Source: Rhodocyclaceae bacterium
GTDB lineage: Bacteria; Pseudomonadota; Gammaproteobacteria; Burkholderiales; Rhodocyclaceae
Direction of reading: 5' to 3'
DNA length: 64,000 bases
Assembly (NCBI GenBank): GCA_016702335.1
Contig: JADJEF010000020.1
Span: 1,550,001 to 1,614,000 of the forward strand
Positions 31,742-39,465 of this stretch are shown in pieces. The notes under the pieces are model-generated. The model ran no database searches, was not told the origin of the DNA, and worked only from the letters and a program-made list of their open reading frames with translations. A program made the position numbers and the translations under genes. Within the stretch, counting starts at the first letter, position 1, and every line of letters starts with the position of its first letter.

Positions 31742-33658
31742 ATGAACGTGTTGCCGACCCAGCTCCAAACCGCGCAAGGCCTACCCTCTGCCCCGACCGA
31801 TCTGGCGACCTGGCGCCAGCGCCTGCTGGAGCGCCTGCTTGGCGTCATCATTGTCGCGGGCTGGCTGGTCGCCCTGCCCAGCATTGCCCTGGCGGTTTAT
31901 GAGCGGCTCTGGCCGCTGGTCGTCGTCGACGTGGTCGCGCTGGGCTGGCTCTCCCTGATTTACCGCAAGCGCCAGTGGGACTACCGCTGGCGCACCTGGC
32001 AGTTGCTCGCCCTGCTTTATCTGATCAGCGTCGTCCTGCTGCTGACCATCGGCCATGCCAGCCAGATCTACCTGATGGCACTGCCCGTATTGGCCGTGCT
32101 GTTGCTCTCGCTGCGCGCGGCCATCGGCTGTCTGGTGCTCAACGCGCTGACCCTGGCGCTGGTGGGCACGCTGCTCCAGGTCGACAGCGGCATGGCGGCA
32201 CTGGGCGAGAACCCGCTGCTGCGCTGGGGGGCGATCACGCTCAATTTTCTGCTTATCGACACGGCCCTCACCATTGCCTGCGCCTTTCTACTGCACGGCA
32301 TGGAGCGCGCCCTGGCCGAGCAGCAGGCCAATGCCCGGCTGCTCGAACATCAGGCCATGCACGACACCCTGACCGGGCTGGCCAACCGCCGCCTGCTCGA
32401 CGACCGTGTGCATCAGGCCATTGCCCAGGCCCAGCGTCAGGGCGGCGTGGTCGGACTGGTGTTGCTCGATCTGGATCACTTCAAGCTCGTCAACGACGGC
32501 CACGGCCACGAACTCGGTGACGCGCTCATCGTCGCCTGCGCACAGCGGCTGACCGCCGCCGCGCGCGCCGGCGACACCGTCGCCCGCTTTGGCGGCGACG
32601 AGTTTGTCGTGGTGCTCACCGGCCTGCGCACGGAAAGCGAATTGCCGGGGGCCATCGAACGCCTGCATGGCGCCATTGGCGGCCGCTACGAATTACCCGG
32701 CCATGAGCTGCATGTCGGCACCAGTATGGGCGTGGCGGTGTACCCGCGTGACGGCGCCGACGCCACCAGCCTGATCAAGAGCGCCGACACCGCGATGTAT
32801 CGGGCCAAGGAAAAGGGGCGCGACGGCTTCCAGTTTTTCCAGGCAGAAATGAACGATCGGCTGGCGCAGCGTTTGCAGCTGGAGAACGCCCTGCGCGACG
32901 CCCTTGAGCGTGATCAGCTGCGCCTGCATTTCCAGCCCCGCGTGGGTGCATCCGACGGCCGGCCGCGCGGTGGCGAGGCCCTGCTGCGCTGGCACCACCC
33001 CGAGCTGGGCCTGATCAGCCCGGCGCAGTTCATCCCCATCGCCGAGGAAACCGGGCTGATCGTGCCCATCGGCGAATGGGTGGTGCGCACCGCCGCCGAG
33101 CATCTGGCGCAGTGGCAGCAGGAGTTTCCGGTCATGTGCCTGAGCGTCAATATTTCGCCCCGGCAGTTTCGCGCTGCCGGGCTGGAGCCGGCGATCCGTG
33201 CCGCCTGCGCGCGCGTCGCGCCGGGCACCCTGGAAGTGGAGATCACCGAGAGCCTGGTCATGCATCAGCCCGATGCCGCCTTCAGCCTGTTGCGCCAGTG
33301 GCGTGCGCTGGGTGTTGGTGTGGCCATGGACGATTTCGGTACCGGCTTTTCCAGCCTGGCGCGGCTGAAGTCCTTTCCGCTCGATGTGCTCAAGATCGAT
33401 CAGTCGTTTGTGCGCGGCATCGGGCAGGACGCCTCCGATGCCGCCATCGTCAAGACCATTGTCGACCTGGCCGGGAACCTCGGGCTGACCACCGTCGCCG
33501 AGGGCGTGGAGACGGACGGGCAGGCGAGCATTTTGCGCAAACTCGGCGTGCATGAGTTGCAGGGCTATCTGCTGGCGCGGCCGATGCCGGCGGACGACTA
33601 CCTGGCCTGGTGGCGGGCACAGGCCGCCGCCCCAAGTGGCGGACACGTGGCAGAATAA
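31742..33658 (+). CDS. membrane GGDEF-EAL protein (cyclic di-GMP turnover)
   Basis: 638 residues. About five N-terminal membrane helices (residues 20-190) form a sensor module of no named family. They are followed by a GGDEF domain with an intact ARFGGDEFVVV motif (about residue 285) and an EAL domain with GEALLRWHHPE, LSVNISPRQF, EITES and MDDFGTGFSSL. Both catalytic motifs are complete, so synthesis, hydrolysis or both are possible. I chose the ATG at 31742 because the longer reading frame starts inside the upstream hairpin and repeat. It is a single-gene unit between copper genes; a link to copper sensing is only suggested by location. Confidence 0.9.
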   Translation: MNVLPTQLQTAQGLPSAPTDLATWRQRLLERLLGVIIVAGWLVALPSIALAVYERLWPLVVVDVVALGWLSLIYRKRQWDYRWRTWQLLALLYLISVVLLLTIGHASQIYLMALPVLAVLLLSLRAAIGCLVLNALTLALVGTLLQVDSGMAALGENPLLRWGAITLNFLLIDTALTIACAFLLHGMERALAEQQANARLLEHQAMHDTLTGLANRRLLDDRVHQAIAQAQRQGGVVGLVLLDLDHFKLVNDGHGHELGDALIVACAQRLTAAARAGDTVARFGGDEFVVVLTGLRTESELPGAIERLHGAIGGRYELPGHELHVGTSMGVAVYPRDGADATSLIKSADTAMYRAKEKGRDGFQFFQAEMNDRLAQRLQLENALRDALERDQLRLHFQPRVGASDGRPRGGEALLRWHHPELGLISPAQFIPIAEETGLIVPIGEWVVRTAAEHLAQWQQEFPVMCLSVNISPRQFRAAGLEPAIRAACARVAPGTLEVEITESLVMHQPDAAFSLLRQWRALGVGVAMDDFGTGFSSLARLKSFPLDVLKIDQSFVRGIGQDASDAAIVKTIVDLAGNLGLTTVAEGVETDGQASILRKLGVHELQGYLLARPMPADDYLAWWRAQAAAPSGGHVAE

Positions 33659-33739
33659 AGCCGTACGCGCCGCTCTTCGGTGGCCGGCGCATGCACTGCC
33701 CCTGACTATCCACGCTAGCCACCCCTCCGGGAGAACCTC

Positions 33740-34183
33740 ATGGATCGACGCGACACTCTGCTCGCCCTTGCCGGCGCCGGCCTGCTGGCCGCCAGCGGCA
33801 GCGCGGCTGCCAGCAACCACCAGCATCATGGCCACCACGGTCACAGCATGGCCCTGCACGACGCGCTGATCGCAGCGGCGAGCAAATGTGTGAGTACCGG
33901 TGAAGCCTGCCTGGCCCACTGTCTGGTGCTGCTCGCCGATGGCGACAAGGCCATGGCCGAGTGCGCCCAGTCGGTCAATGAAACCCTGGCTATCTGCGGC
34001 GCGCTGCGCAGCCTCGCCGGCCAGCAGTCGAATCACACGCCGGCCATGGCCAAGGTCGCGCTCGATGCTTGCCTCGAGTGCGAAAAGGAATGCAAGAAGC
34101 ATGCCGACAAGCACGCCGAATGCAAGGCCTGTATGGAGGCCTGCGCCGACTGCGCCAGGGAGTGCAAGAAGCTGATCGGCTGA
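33740..34183 (+). CDS. four-helix-bundle copper storage protein (Csp1-like)
   Basis: 147 residues. It has a twin-arginine-type N-terminus (MDRRDTLLALAGAGLLAASG), then a His-rich NHQHHGHHGHSM stretch, then helices lined with Cys: KCVSTGEACLAHC, AECAQSVNETLAICGAL, ALDACLECEKECKKH, ECKACMEACADCARECKK. This is the Cys-lined four-helix bundle of Csp copper storage proteins, which hold many Cu(I) ions; the export signal matches Csp1 rather than cytosolic Csp3. It extends the copper-handling block and is convergent with fbpA. Confidence 0.88.
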   Translation: MDRRDTLLALAGAGLLAASGSAAASNHQHHGHHGHSMALHDALIAAASKCVSTGEACLAHCLVLLADGDKAMAECAQSVNETLAICGALRSLAGQQSNHTPAMAKVALDACLECEKECKKHADKHAECKACMEACADCARECKKLIG

Positions 34184-34213
34184 ACCAAACCGGCGCTGAT
34201 CCGTCGCCGGTGC

Positions 34214-34231
34214 GTGACAGCGCCGTGTCAC
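34214..34231. repeat. hairpin overlapping repeat copy 8
   Basis: GTGACA and TGTCAC are perfect inverted copies around GCGCCG, the start of dispersed repeat copy 8. It lies between the convergent csp1-like and fbpA genes and might terminate either. Confidence 0.5.
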
Positions 34232-34247
34232 CAGCGCCGACTTGGGG
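34221..34247 (+). repeat. dispersed repeat, copy 8 (intergenic)
   Basis: CGCCGT, GTCA, CCAGCGCCGACTTG, GGG. It lies 38 bp after the copper storage gene and 48 bp past the stop of the convergent fbpA. Confidence 0.9.
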
Positions 34248-34294
34248 TAGCCGCCTGAACCTCGCCGGCGAGGCGGCACCCGCAGGCCGCGTGC

Positions 34295-35308
34295 TTACTT
34301 CCAGCCGGCGCGATCAAATACCTTTTGTGCGGTGGCGGCATGGTTCGCCAGTTGCGCGACGGGCAGCGCATCGGCCTTGAACGGCCCCATGGCCTTGAGT
34401 GCCGGGTTGTCGACCTTGACACTCGCCACCACCGGCCACTCGTTATTGCCATCGGCAAAATATTTCTGCGCGCTGTCCGAGGCGAGGTACTCCAGGAACT
34501 TCACGGCCGCTTCCTTGTGCGGAGCTGTTTTCAGCAGGCCGCCACCCGAGACATTGATGTGCGCACCCAAGCCTGAGGCCTGCTCGGGCCAGACCACCTG
34601 AAACTGGCTGGCCAGCTTTTTGTCTTCGGGTTTCTCGCTGCGCAAGATGCGCGCGACGTAGTAGCTGTTGGCAATCGCCACGCCGCATTCGCCGGCGGCC
34701 ACGCCCTTGATCTGGTCGGTGTCGCCACCCTTGGGCGTGCGCGCGAAGTTTTGCACTACGCCACGCGCCCAGGCCTCGGCACGCGCCTCATCGCTGTGCG
34801 CAATGATCGAGGCCAGCAATGAGATGTTGTACGGGTGCGCACCCGAGCGGCTGCACACCTGACCCTTGAGTTTGGGGTTGGCCAGGTCGCCGTAGCTCTG
34901 CACATCGGCCGCCTTGACCAGCGCCGGGTTGATCACGAACACGCGGGCGCGGGTCGAAAACGCCAGCCAGGTGTCGGCGCGCAGGTTGGCCGGCACGCGT
35001 GATTCGATGGCTTTCGACTTCACCGGCGCGAACAGACCCAGCTCATCGGCCTTGGCCAGGCGCGAGGCATCGACGGTAATAAACACGTCGGCGGGGCTCG
35101 ACGCACCCTCGTTCTTTAGCCGTTCGAGCAGTTCGTCTTCCTTGCCTTCAATGCGATTGATCTTGATGCCGGTTTGCTTGGTGAAATCGGCATACAGCGC
35201 TTCATCGGTCTGGTAGTGACGGGCTGAGTAGAGGTTGAGTTCGGTGTCTTTGGCCTGAGCAGTGGAAAAAGCAGCGGTCATGGCGAGAAAGAATGCAGCG
35301 CGTTTCAT
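34295..35308 (-). CDS. fbpA: ferric iron ABC transporter substrate-binding protein (FbpA/FutA-like)
   Basis: 337 residues with a signal peptide (AAFFLAMTAAFSTAQA). It starts the mature part with ELNLYSARHYQTDEALYADFTKQTGIKI and contains ANSYYVARI, where two adjacent Tyr are the usual Fe(III) ligands. FbpA binds ferric iron in the periplasm and hands it to FbpB-FbpC. Those partners are not adjacent but about 21 kb away (10439-13328). Two good Fur boxes lie just upstream, so iron repression is well supported. It is divergent from hemP. Confidence 0.92.
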   Translation of the reverse strand: MKRAAFFLAMTAAFSTAQAKDTELNLYSARHYQTDEALYADFTKQTGIKINRIEGKEDELLERLKNEGASSPADVFITVDASRLAKADELGLFAPVKSKAIESRVPANLRADTWLAFSTRARVFVINPALVKAADVQSYGDLANPKLKGQVCSRSGAHPYNISLLASIIAHSDEARAEAWARGVVQNFARTPKGGDTDQIKGVAAGECGVAIANSYYVARILRSEKPEDKKLASQFQVVWPEQASGLGAHINVSGGGLLKTAPHKEAAVKFLEYLASDSAQKYFADGNNEWPVVASVKVDNPALKAMGPFKADALPVAQLANHAATAQKVFDRAGWK

Positions 35309-35348
35309 GGGCGGGTTCCTTGGGTGGAGTGGAGAACGTACGTATCTT

Positions 35349-35367
35349 AATGAGAACGATTCTCATT
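35349..35367. promoter_or_regulatory. Fur box upstream of fbpA
   Basis: AATGAGAACGATTCTCATT is a perfect palindrome matching the classic 19-bp Fur consensus. It lies 41 bp before the fbpA start codon and controls the divergent fbpA/hemP region. Confidence 0.9.
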
Positions 35368-35391
35368 CTACTTGACTTATATCAATCCACA

Positions 35392-35410
35392 AATGAGAAT
35401 GATTCCTAAT
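35392..35410. promoter_or_regulatory. Fur box upstream of hemP
   Basis: AATGAGAATGATTCCTAAT is a good Fur-type site with a strong left half. It lies 34 bp before the hemP ATG. Confidence 0.8.
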
Positions 35411-35443
35411 AATTCATCCCATTCACTGATCAACTTACCTGTC

Positions 35444-35626
35444 ATGACCCCTCTCAACACGTCCCTCGCCCCGCCTCGCCCCGACCAGCCCGTGCCCGTG
35501 CACCGCATCAACGGCATGGACAGCCGCACCCTGTTTGCCGGGGCCAAAGAAGTTCTGATCCTGCATCACGGCGAGCCCTACCGCCTTCGCGAAACGCGGC
35601 AGGGCAAGCTGATCCTGACCAAGTAA
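35444..35626 (+). CDS. hemP: hemin uptake protein HemP
   Basis: A 60-residue protein with the HemP signature RINGMDSRTLFAGAKEVLILHHGEPYRLRETRQGKLILTK filling its C-terminal two-thirds. HemP is a small, Fur-repressed regulator or accessory factor of haem uptake. The ATG at 35444 is chosen because upstream in-frame codons overlap the Fur box. It leads a run of co-directional genes (bfd, bfr, ftr, tonB-exbBD) and is divergent from fbpA. Confidence 0.9.
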   Translation: MTPLNTSLAPPRPDQPVPVHRINGMDSRTLFAGAKEVLILHHGEPYRLRETRQGKLILTK

Positions 35627-35636
35627 AGGAGCCACC

Positions 35637-35852
35637 ATGTACGTGTGCATCTGCAATGCGGTACGCGAAGCCGACATCCACGCTGCCGTCGCTGGCGGTG
35701 GCTGCCGGAAAGTGCGAGACTTGCGCACGCAGTTGGGGGTAGCGGCCGAGTGTGGCCGCTGCGCCGGCTGCGCGCGCGAGGTGCTGCATCAGGCTCTGCA
35801 AACCCGTGCCTCGAACAACCCCGCGGTCCGCGCCTGTTGCGCCGCCGCCTGA
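35637..35852 (+). CDS. bfd: bacterioferritin-associated ferredoxin
   Basis: A 71-residue [2Fe-2S] protein. It starts MYVCICNAVREADI (C4 and C6) and has the second pair in ECGRCAGCAREV (Cys-x-x-Cys, with an extra Cys). Bfd donates electrons to bacterioferritin to release stored iron when iron is scarce. It lies 10 bp after hemP and 13 bp before bfr, as expected for a functional unit under Fur control. Confidence 0.92.
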   Translation: MYVCICNAVREADIHAAVAGGGCRKVRDLRTQLGVAAECGRCAGCAREVLHQALQTRASNNPAVRACCAAA

Positions 35853-35865
35853 ACGGAGATTTGCC

Positions 35866-36342
35866 ATGAAAGGCGACGCCCAGGTCATCAAACTGCTCAA
35901 CAAGCAACTGGTCAACGAGCTGACCGCGATCAACCAGTATTTCCTGCATGCGCGCATGTACAAGAACTGGGGCTTTACCGCCCTGGGCAAGCATGAGTAC
36001 GAGGAGTCGATCGAGGAAATGCATCACGCCGACAAGCTCATCGAGCGCGTGCTGTTCCTCGAAGGCTTGCCCAATCTGCAAGCGCTGAACAAGCTGATCA
36101 TCGGCGAGAACGTGCCCGAATGCATCGCCGGCGATCTGAAGCTGGAAAAGGGCGCGCACAAGGATCTGGTCGAGGCCATCGCCCACTGCGAGAGCGTGCG
36201 CGACTACGTCTCGCGTGATCTGCTGCAGGAGATTCTCGACGATACCGAAGAGCACATCGACTACCTCGAAACGCAACTGGAGCTGATCGAGAAGGTCGGC
36301 GTGCAGAACTATCTGCAGACGCAGATGGGCTCGCCCTCGTAG
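35866..36342 (+). CDS. bfr: bacterioferritin
   Basis: 158 residues, the usual length. The ferroxidase ligands are visible: Glu18 in VNELTAINQYF, Glu51/His54 in EEMHHADKL, Glu94 in HCESVRDYV, and Glu127/His130 in TEEHIDYLE. Met52 in EEMHH is the haem ligand. Bfr oxidises Fe(II) and stores it as a mineral core. It is in an operon with bfd, its reductase partner. A hairpin with a T-run follows at 36358-36381. Confidence 0.95.
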   Translation: MKGDAQVIKLLNKQLVNELTAINQYFLHARMYKNWGFTALGKHEYEESIEEMHHADKLIERVLFLEGLPNLQALNKLIIGENVPECIAGDLKLEKGAHKDLVEAIAHCESVRDYVSRDLLQEILDDTEEHIDYLETQLELIEKVGVQNYLQTQMGSPS

Positions 36343-36357
36343 CTTTGCAACACTGAC

Positions 36358-36381
36358 GGCCGGGCAGTCTCCCGGTCTTTT
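36358..36381 (+). terminator. rho-independent-type terminator after bfr
   Basis: The stem has GGCCGGG paired with CCCGGTC around CAGTCT, followed directly by TTTT. It may end or attenuate the hemP-bfd-bfr transcript before the ftr genes. Confidence 0.6.
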
Positions 36382-36452
36382 CCAGCCAGCCAGCCGGCGC
36401 GCATGATGCGCCTGGCAAGCCAGCCAACAATCATCTTGTTTGGAGGTTTGCC

Positions 36453-37007
36453 ATGCGCATCGCGCGCCTTGCTGTAGTTGCCGCATCACTCACCACCCTG
36501 ACCACCCTGCCAGCGCTGGCGCTGGAATACCCCATCGGCGCGCCGAAGGAGGTCAATGGTCTCGAAGTCGCTGCCGTTTATCTGCAGCCCATCGACATGG
36601 AACCGCCCGGCCACATGCGCAAGGCCTCGGAGTCGGACATCCACCTCGAAGCCGACATCAAGGCCTTGGGCAAGAACCCCAACGGCATTCCCGAAGGTGC
36701 CTGGGCGCCTTACCTGCACGTCACCTTCGAGCTGACCAAGGCCGGTGACAAGGACGTGATCAAGGGCGACATGATGCCCATGGTCGCCAGCGACGGTCCG
36801 CACTATGGCGACAACGTCAAGCTCAAGGGCCCGGGCAAGTACAAGGTTAAATTCACCGTCTACCCGCCGGGCGATGCCGGCAACCCGCATGGTGCGCACT
36901 TCGGCCGCCACACCGACCGCGCCACCGGTGTCGGTGCCTGGTTCAAGCCCTTCAGCGTGGAGTGGGACTTCACCTACGCCGGCATCGGCAAGAAGGGCGG
37001 CTACTGA
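36453..37007 (+). CDS. ftrA: periplasmic P19/FtrA-type iron-uptake protein
   Basis: 184 residues with a signal peptide (LAVVAASLTTLTTLPALA). The mature protein begins LEYPIGAPKEVNGLEVAAVYLQPIDMEPPGHMR and contains HLEADIKA, YLHVTFEL, MMPMVASDGPHYGDNVKL and HFGRHTDRATGVGAWF. These are the Met/His-rich metal-site segments of the P19/FetP/FtrA family, which binds copper and ferrous iron for Ftr/Fet uptake. It shares a stop/start overlap (TGATG) with the cupredoxin gene downstream. Confidence 0.9.
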   Translation: MRIARLAVVAASLTTLTTLPALALEYPIGAPKEVNGLEVAAVYLQPIDMEPPGHMRKASESDIHLEADIKALGKNPNGIPEGAWAPYLHVTFELTKAGDKDVIKGDMMPMVASDGPHYGDNVKLKGPGKYKVKFTVYPPGDAGNPHGAHFGRHTDRATGVGAWFKPFSVEWDFTYAGIGKKGGY

Positions 37008-37378
37008 TGCCGCCTCGTGGTGGCCGCTGGCTCGCGCACGGCAGCTTTGTCGCCGCACTCTGGATCGGGCTTGGCCTCGCCGTGCCCGAGCCGGTGCAGG
37101 CGCAGGCCAAAGCGCTGCCGGCATTTACCGCCACCGTGACCGATGGCGTGTTCGCCCCGGCCCGCCTCGTCGTGCCGGCCGGCGAGCGGGTCAAGATCAT
37201 CCTCAAGAACGAAGGCCCCGGCCCGCTCGAATTCGAGAACGACGACATGCGCATCGAAAAGATTGTCGCTGCCGGAGCGGGTTCGTTTGTGGTGCTGCCA
37301 CCGCTCAAGCCGGGGACGTATGAGTTCATTGATGAATTCAACATCGCGACCGGCGTGCTGGTGATCGAGGCGCAGTAA
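37007..37378 (+). CDS. ftrB: cupredoxin-domain protein FtrB
   Basis: 123 residues: an N-terminal signal/membrane helix (SFVAALWIGLGLAVP), then a cupredoxin fold (FTATVTDGVFAPARLVVPAGERVKIILKNEGPGPLEFEN, ending GTYEFIDEFNIATGVLVIEA). It resembles the FtrB/EfeO cupredoxin domain, thought to oxidise Fe(II) for uptake. Canonical type-I copper ligands are not obvious. It follows ftrA with a one-base overlap. In FtrABCD systems an FTR1 permease comes next; here it is missing and ftrD follows directly. Confidence 0.85.
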   Translation: MPPRGGRWLAHGSFVAALWIGLGLAVPEPVQAQAKALPAFTATVTDGVFAPARLVVPAGERVKIILKNEGPGPLEFENDDMRIEKIVAAGAGSFVVLPPLKPGTYEFIDEFNIATGVLVIEAQ

Positions 37379-37383
37379 TCGTT

Positions 37384-38766
37384 GTGCACACCATCGTATT
37401 CCATCGCCAACCGCCGTTACGCCAGCGCCGACTTGCGGTACTTGCGCGCATTGGCGACTGGCTGGCCACGCACCGCCGCGTCATCCTCGGCGTGCAGTGG
37501 GTGGTGGTCGCGTGCTATCTGCTGCTCGTCGCGCTGCCCGCCTTCCTGCCCCTGCCGGCGGGCGACGCACACCTGTTTGGCTCGGCACTGTGGCATGAAC
37601 GTGTGGTGCTCTTGGCGCAATACCTGTTCTGGGGCGTGTGGTGGCCCTTCGTCATTCTGTCCATCATGCTCATGGGCCGCGTCTGGTGCGGCGTGCTCTG
37701 CCCCGAGGGCGCGCTCTCGGAATGGGCCAGCCGGCACGGGCGCGGCGGCGCGATTCCCAAATGGCTGCGCTGGGGCGGCTGGCCCTTTGTTGCCTTCGTA
37801 CTGACCACGGTTTATGGGCAGCTGGTCAGCGTGTATGACTACGCGCAGGCGGCACTGCTGATCCTAGGCGGCTCGACCGTTGCCGCGATGATCGTGGGCT
37901 ATTTCTACGGCCAGGGCAAGCGCGTCTGGTGCCGCTACCTGTGCCCGGTCACCGGCGTGTTTGCGTTGCTGGCGCGCTTAGCGCCCATCCACTTTCGCGT
38001 CGACCGCGCCGCGTGGGCCGCCTACCCGCAGCGCACGCCAGCGGTCGATTGCGCACCGCTGCTGCCCGTGAGCCACCTGAATGGCATGGCGCAGTGCCAC
38101 GCCTGCGGCCGCTGCAGCGGGCATCGTGATGCGATGACGCTGGCGGCGCGTTCGCCCAATGCCGAAATCCTTGCCGGCGATGCGCCAACGCACTGGGACA
38201 TGGCGCTGCTCTGCGTCGGCATTTTCGGCGTGGCGCTGGGCGCGTTTACCTGGAGCCTGGCGCCGACGTTTGTGGCGCTGAAACAGACAACGGCCGCATG
38301 GCTGATCGAGCGCGACATCCTCTGGCCGCTGGCCGAGAGCCCGGCCTGGTGGCTGCTCACGGCCTACCCGCAGGCCAACGACGTATTCACCCTGCTCGAC
38401 GGCGCAGCCATCCTCGGCTGGATCGCAGCGACCGCACTGGTGCTCGGCGGCGGCATCTGGCTGACGCTGCACGGCGCGGCGCGGCTGGCCCAGGTCGATG
38501 CCCGTCGCCTGGCCCTGGGTCTCGTGCCACTGGCCGGCGCCAGCCTGTTTCTCGGCCTCTCAATGATGACGGTGAATCACCTGCGCGCCGAGGGCGTGCT
38601 GCTGCCCTGGCTTGAGGTGGTGCGAGTGGGCCTGCTGGGCGGTACGGCGCTGTGGTCGGCCGCGCTGCTCTGGCGACTGGCGGCGGATCGCCTCGCCGGC
38701 TTTCTAACCGCCCTGCTGCCGGTGGTCGCGGTGTGCAGCGTCTGGACGCTAACGCTGCTCAAATGA
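37384..38766 (+). CDS. ftrD: 4Fe-4S membrane protein FtrD
   Basis: 460 residues with about eleven membrane helices. It contains GRVWCGVLCPEGALSEW and RVWCRYLCPVTGVFAL (Cys-x3-Cys motifs of NapH/CcoG-like ferredoxin membrane proteins) and CHACGRCSGH. FtrD is the electron-transfer partner in FtrABCD ferrous iron uptake. It begins with GTG only 5 bp after ftrB, and residues 10-18 (PPLRQRRLA) come from a dispersed repeat copy. Its stop overlaps the tonB ATG (ATGA). The FTR1 permease gene that normally precedes it is absent. Confidence 0.85.
   Translation: MHTIVFHRQPPLRQRRLAVLARIGDWLATHRRVILGVQWVVVACYLLLVALPAFLPLPAGDAHLFGSALWHERVVLLAQYLFWGVWWPFVILSIMLMGRVWCGVLCPEGALSEWASRHGRGGAIPKWLRWGGWPFVAFVLTTVYGQLVSVYDYAQAALLILGGSTVAAMIVGYFYGQGKRVWCRYLCPVTGVFALLARLAPIHFRVDRAAWAAYPQRTPAVDCAPLLPVSHLNGMAQCHACGRCSGHRDAMTLAARSPNAEILAGDAPTHWDMALLCVGIFGVALGAFTWSLAPTFVALKQTTAAWLIERDILWPLAESPAWWLLTAYPQANDVFTLLDGAAILGWIAATALVLGGGIWLTLHGAARLAQVDARRLALGLVPLAGASLFLGLSMMTVNHLRAEGVLLPWLEVVRVGLLGGTALWSAALLWRLAADRLAGFLTALLPVVAVCSVWTLTLLK
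37412..37438 (+). repeat. dispersed repeat, copy 9 (at the ftrB-ftrD junction, inside ftrD)
   Basis: CGCCGT, TACG, CCAGCGCCGACTTG, CGG. It is read in frame as PLRQRRLA near the start of FtrD, exactly where the FTR1 permease gene is usually found. Confidence 0.9.
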
Positions 38767-39461
38767 ACGTGCGCACAACCACCTTGATCGTGTCCTCGCC
38801 GACACAGATTCTGAGCTCTGCCTGTCACTGCGCACTGGTCGCCGGCGTGCATCTGGCGGTGCTGGCATGGCTGTGGCAGGCGGTGCCGACCGCTGTGCGC
38901 GCGCCGCTGGTGTTGCAGATGCGCATGATCGCAGCAGGGGTAGCACCAACGGTCACAGCGCCACTATCGGCCGTGTCCCCACTCCAGTCGCGCCGGCAAA
39001 ACGCCGTCCTGCCAGCGCCGACTTCCCGACCCATCGTTGCACCCGTCGCGCCACCCATAGCATCACCCACGGCCACATCGCCCGTCGCCGTTGCCGATGC
39101 GCCCGCGCCAACCATCGCCGCCACTGAGAGCTTCGCCACGCCCACCGAGAGCACCCCCGCGAGCGCCCCGGTCGACCCCACGCCGCCACGCTTTGACGTC
39201 GGCACGCTCGACAACCCCACGCCCGCCTACCCCGCGCTCTCGCGCCGGCTGGGCGAGCAGGGGCAGGTGCTGCTGCAGGTCGAGGTCGGCACCGACGGCC
39301 GCGCGCACAAAGTGGCGGTGAAACGCAGCAGCGGCTACCCGCGTCTGGACCACGCGGCGCTGGAAACCGTGCGCCGCTGGACCTTTATCCCCGCCCGCCT
39401 GAGCCGCCTCGCCATCGCGGCCAGCGTGCTGGTGCCAATTCGTTTCTCGCTGAAAGAGTGA
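38763..39461 (+). CDS. tonB: energy transducer TonB
   Basis: 232 residues. It has an N-terminal membrane anchor (CALVAGVHLAVLAWLWQAV), a long Pro/Ala/Thr-rich periplasmic linker and a C-terminal TonB domain (YPALSRRLGEQGQVLLQVEVGTDG, then HAALETVRRWTFIPA). TonB transmits the proton-motive force from ExbBD to outer-membrane receptors, of which this window has three. A dispersed repeat in the linker supplies AVLPAPTSRP. It overlaps ftrD upstream and is followed by exbB and exbD, a complete TonB complex. Confidence 0.95.
   Translation: MNVRTTTLIVSSPTQILSSACHCALVAGVHLAVLAWLWQAVPTAVRAPLVLQMRMIAAGVAPTVTAPLSAVSPLQSRRQNAVLPAPTSRPIVAPVAPPIASPTATSPVAVADAPAPTIAATESFATPTESTPASAPVDPTPPRFDVGTLDNPTPAYPALSRRLGEQGQVLLQVEVGTDGRAHKVAVKRSSGYPRLDHAALETVRRWTFIPARLSRLAIAASVLVPIRFSLKE
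39002..39028 (+). repeat. dispersed repeat, copy 10 (inside tonB)
   Basis: CGCCGT, CCTG, CCAGCGCCGACTTC, CCG, read as AVLPAPTSRP in the Pro-rich linker. Its 3' end (CTTCCCGACCC) is shared only with copy 12. Confidence 0.9.
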
Positions 39462-39465
39462 TGTG

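Noticed and set aside
29264..31777. An 837-codon open frame antisense to the copper receptor
   Set aside because: Shadow of the receptor gene; no recognisable domain, and the receptor reading frame is certain.
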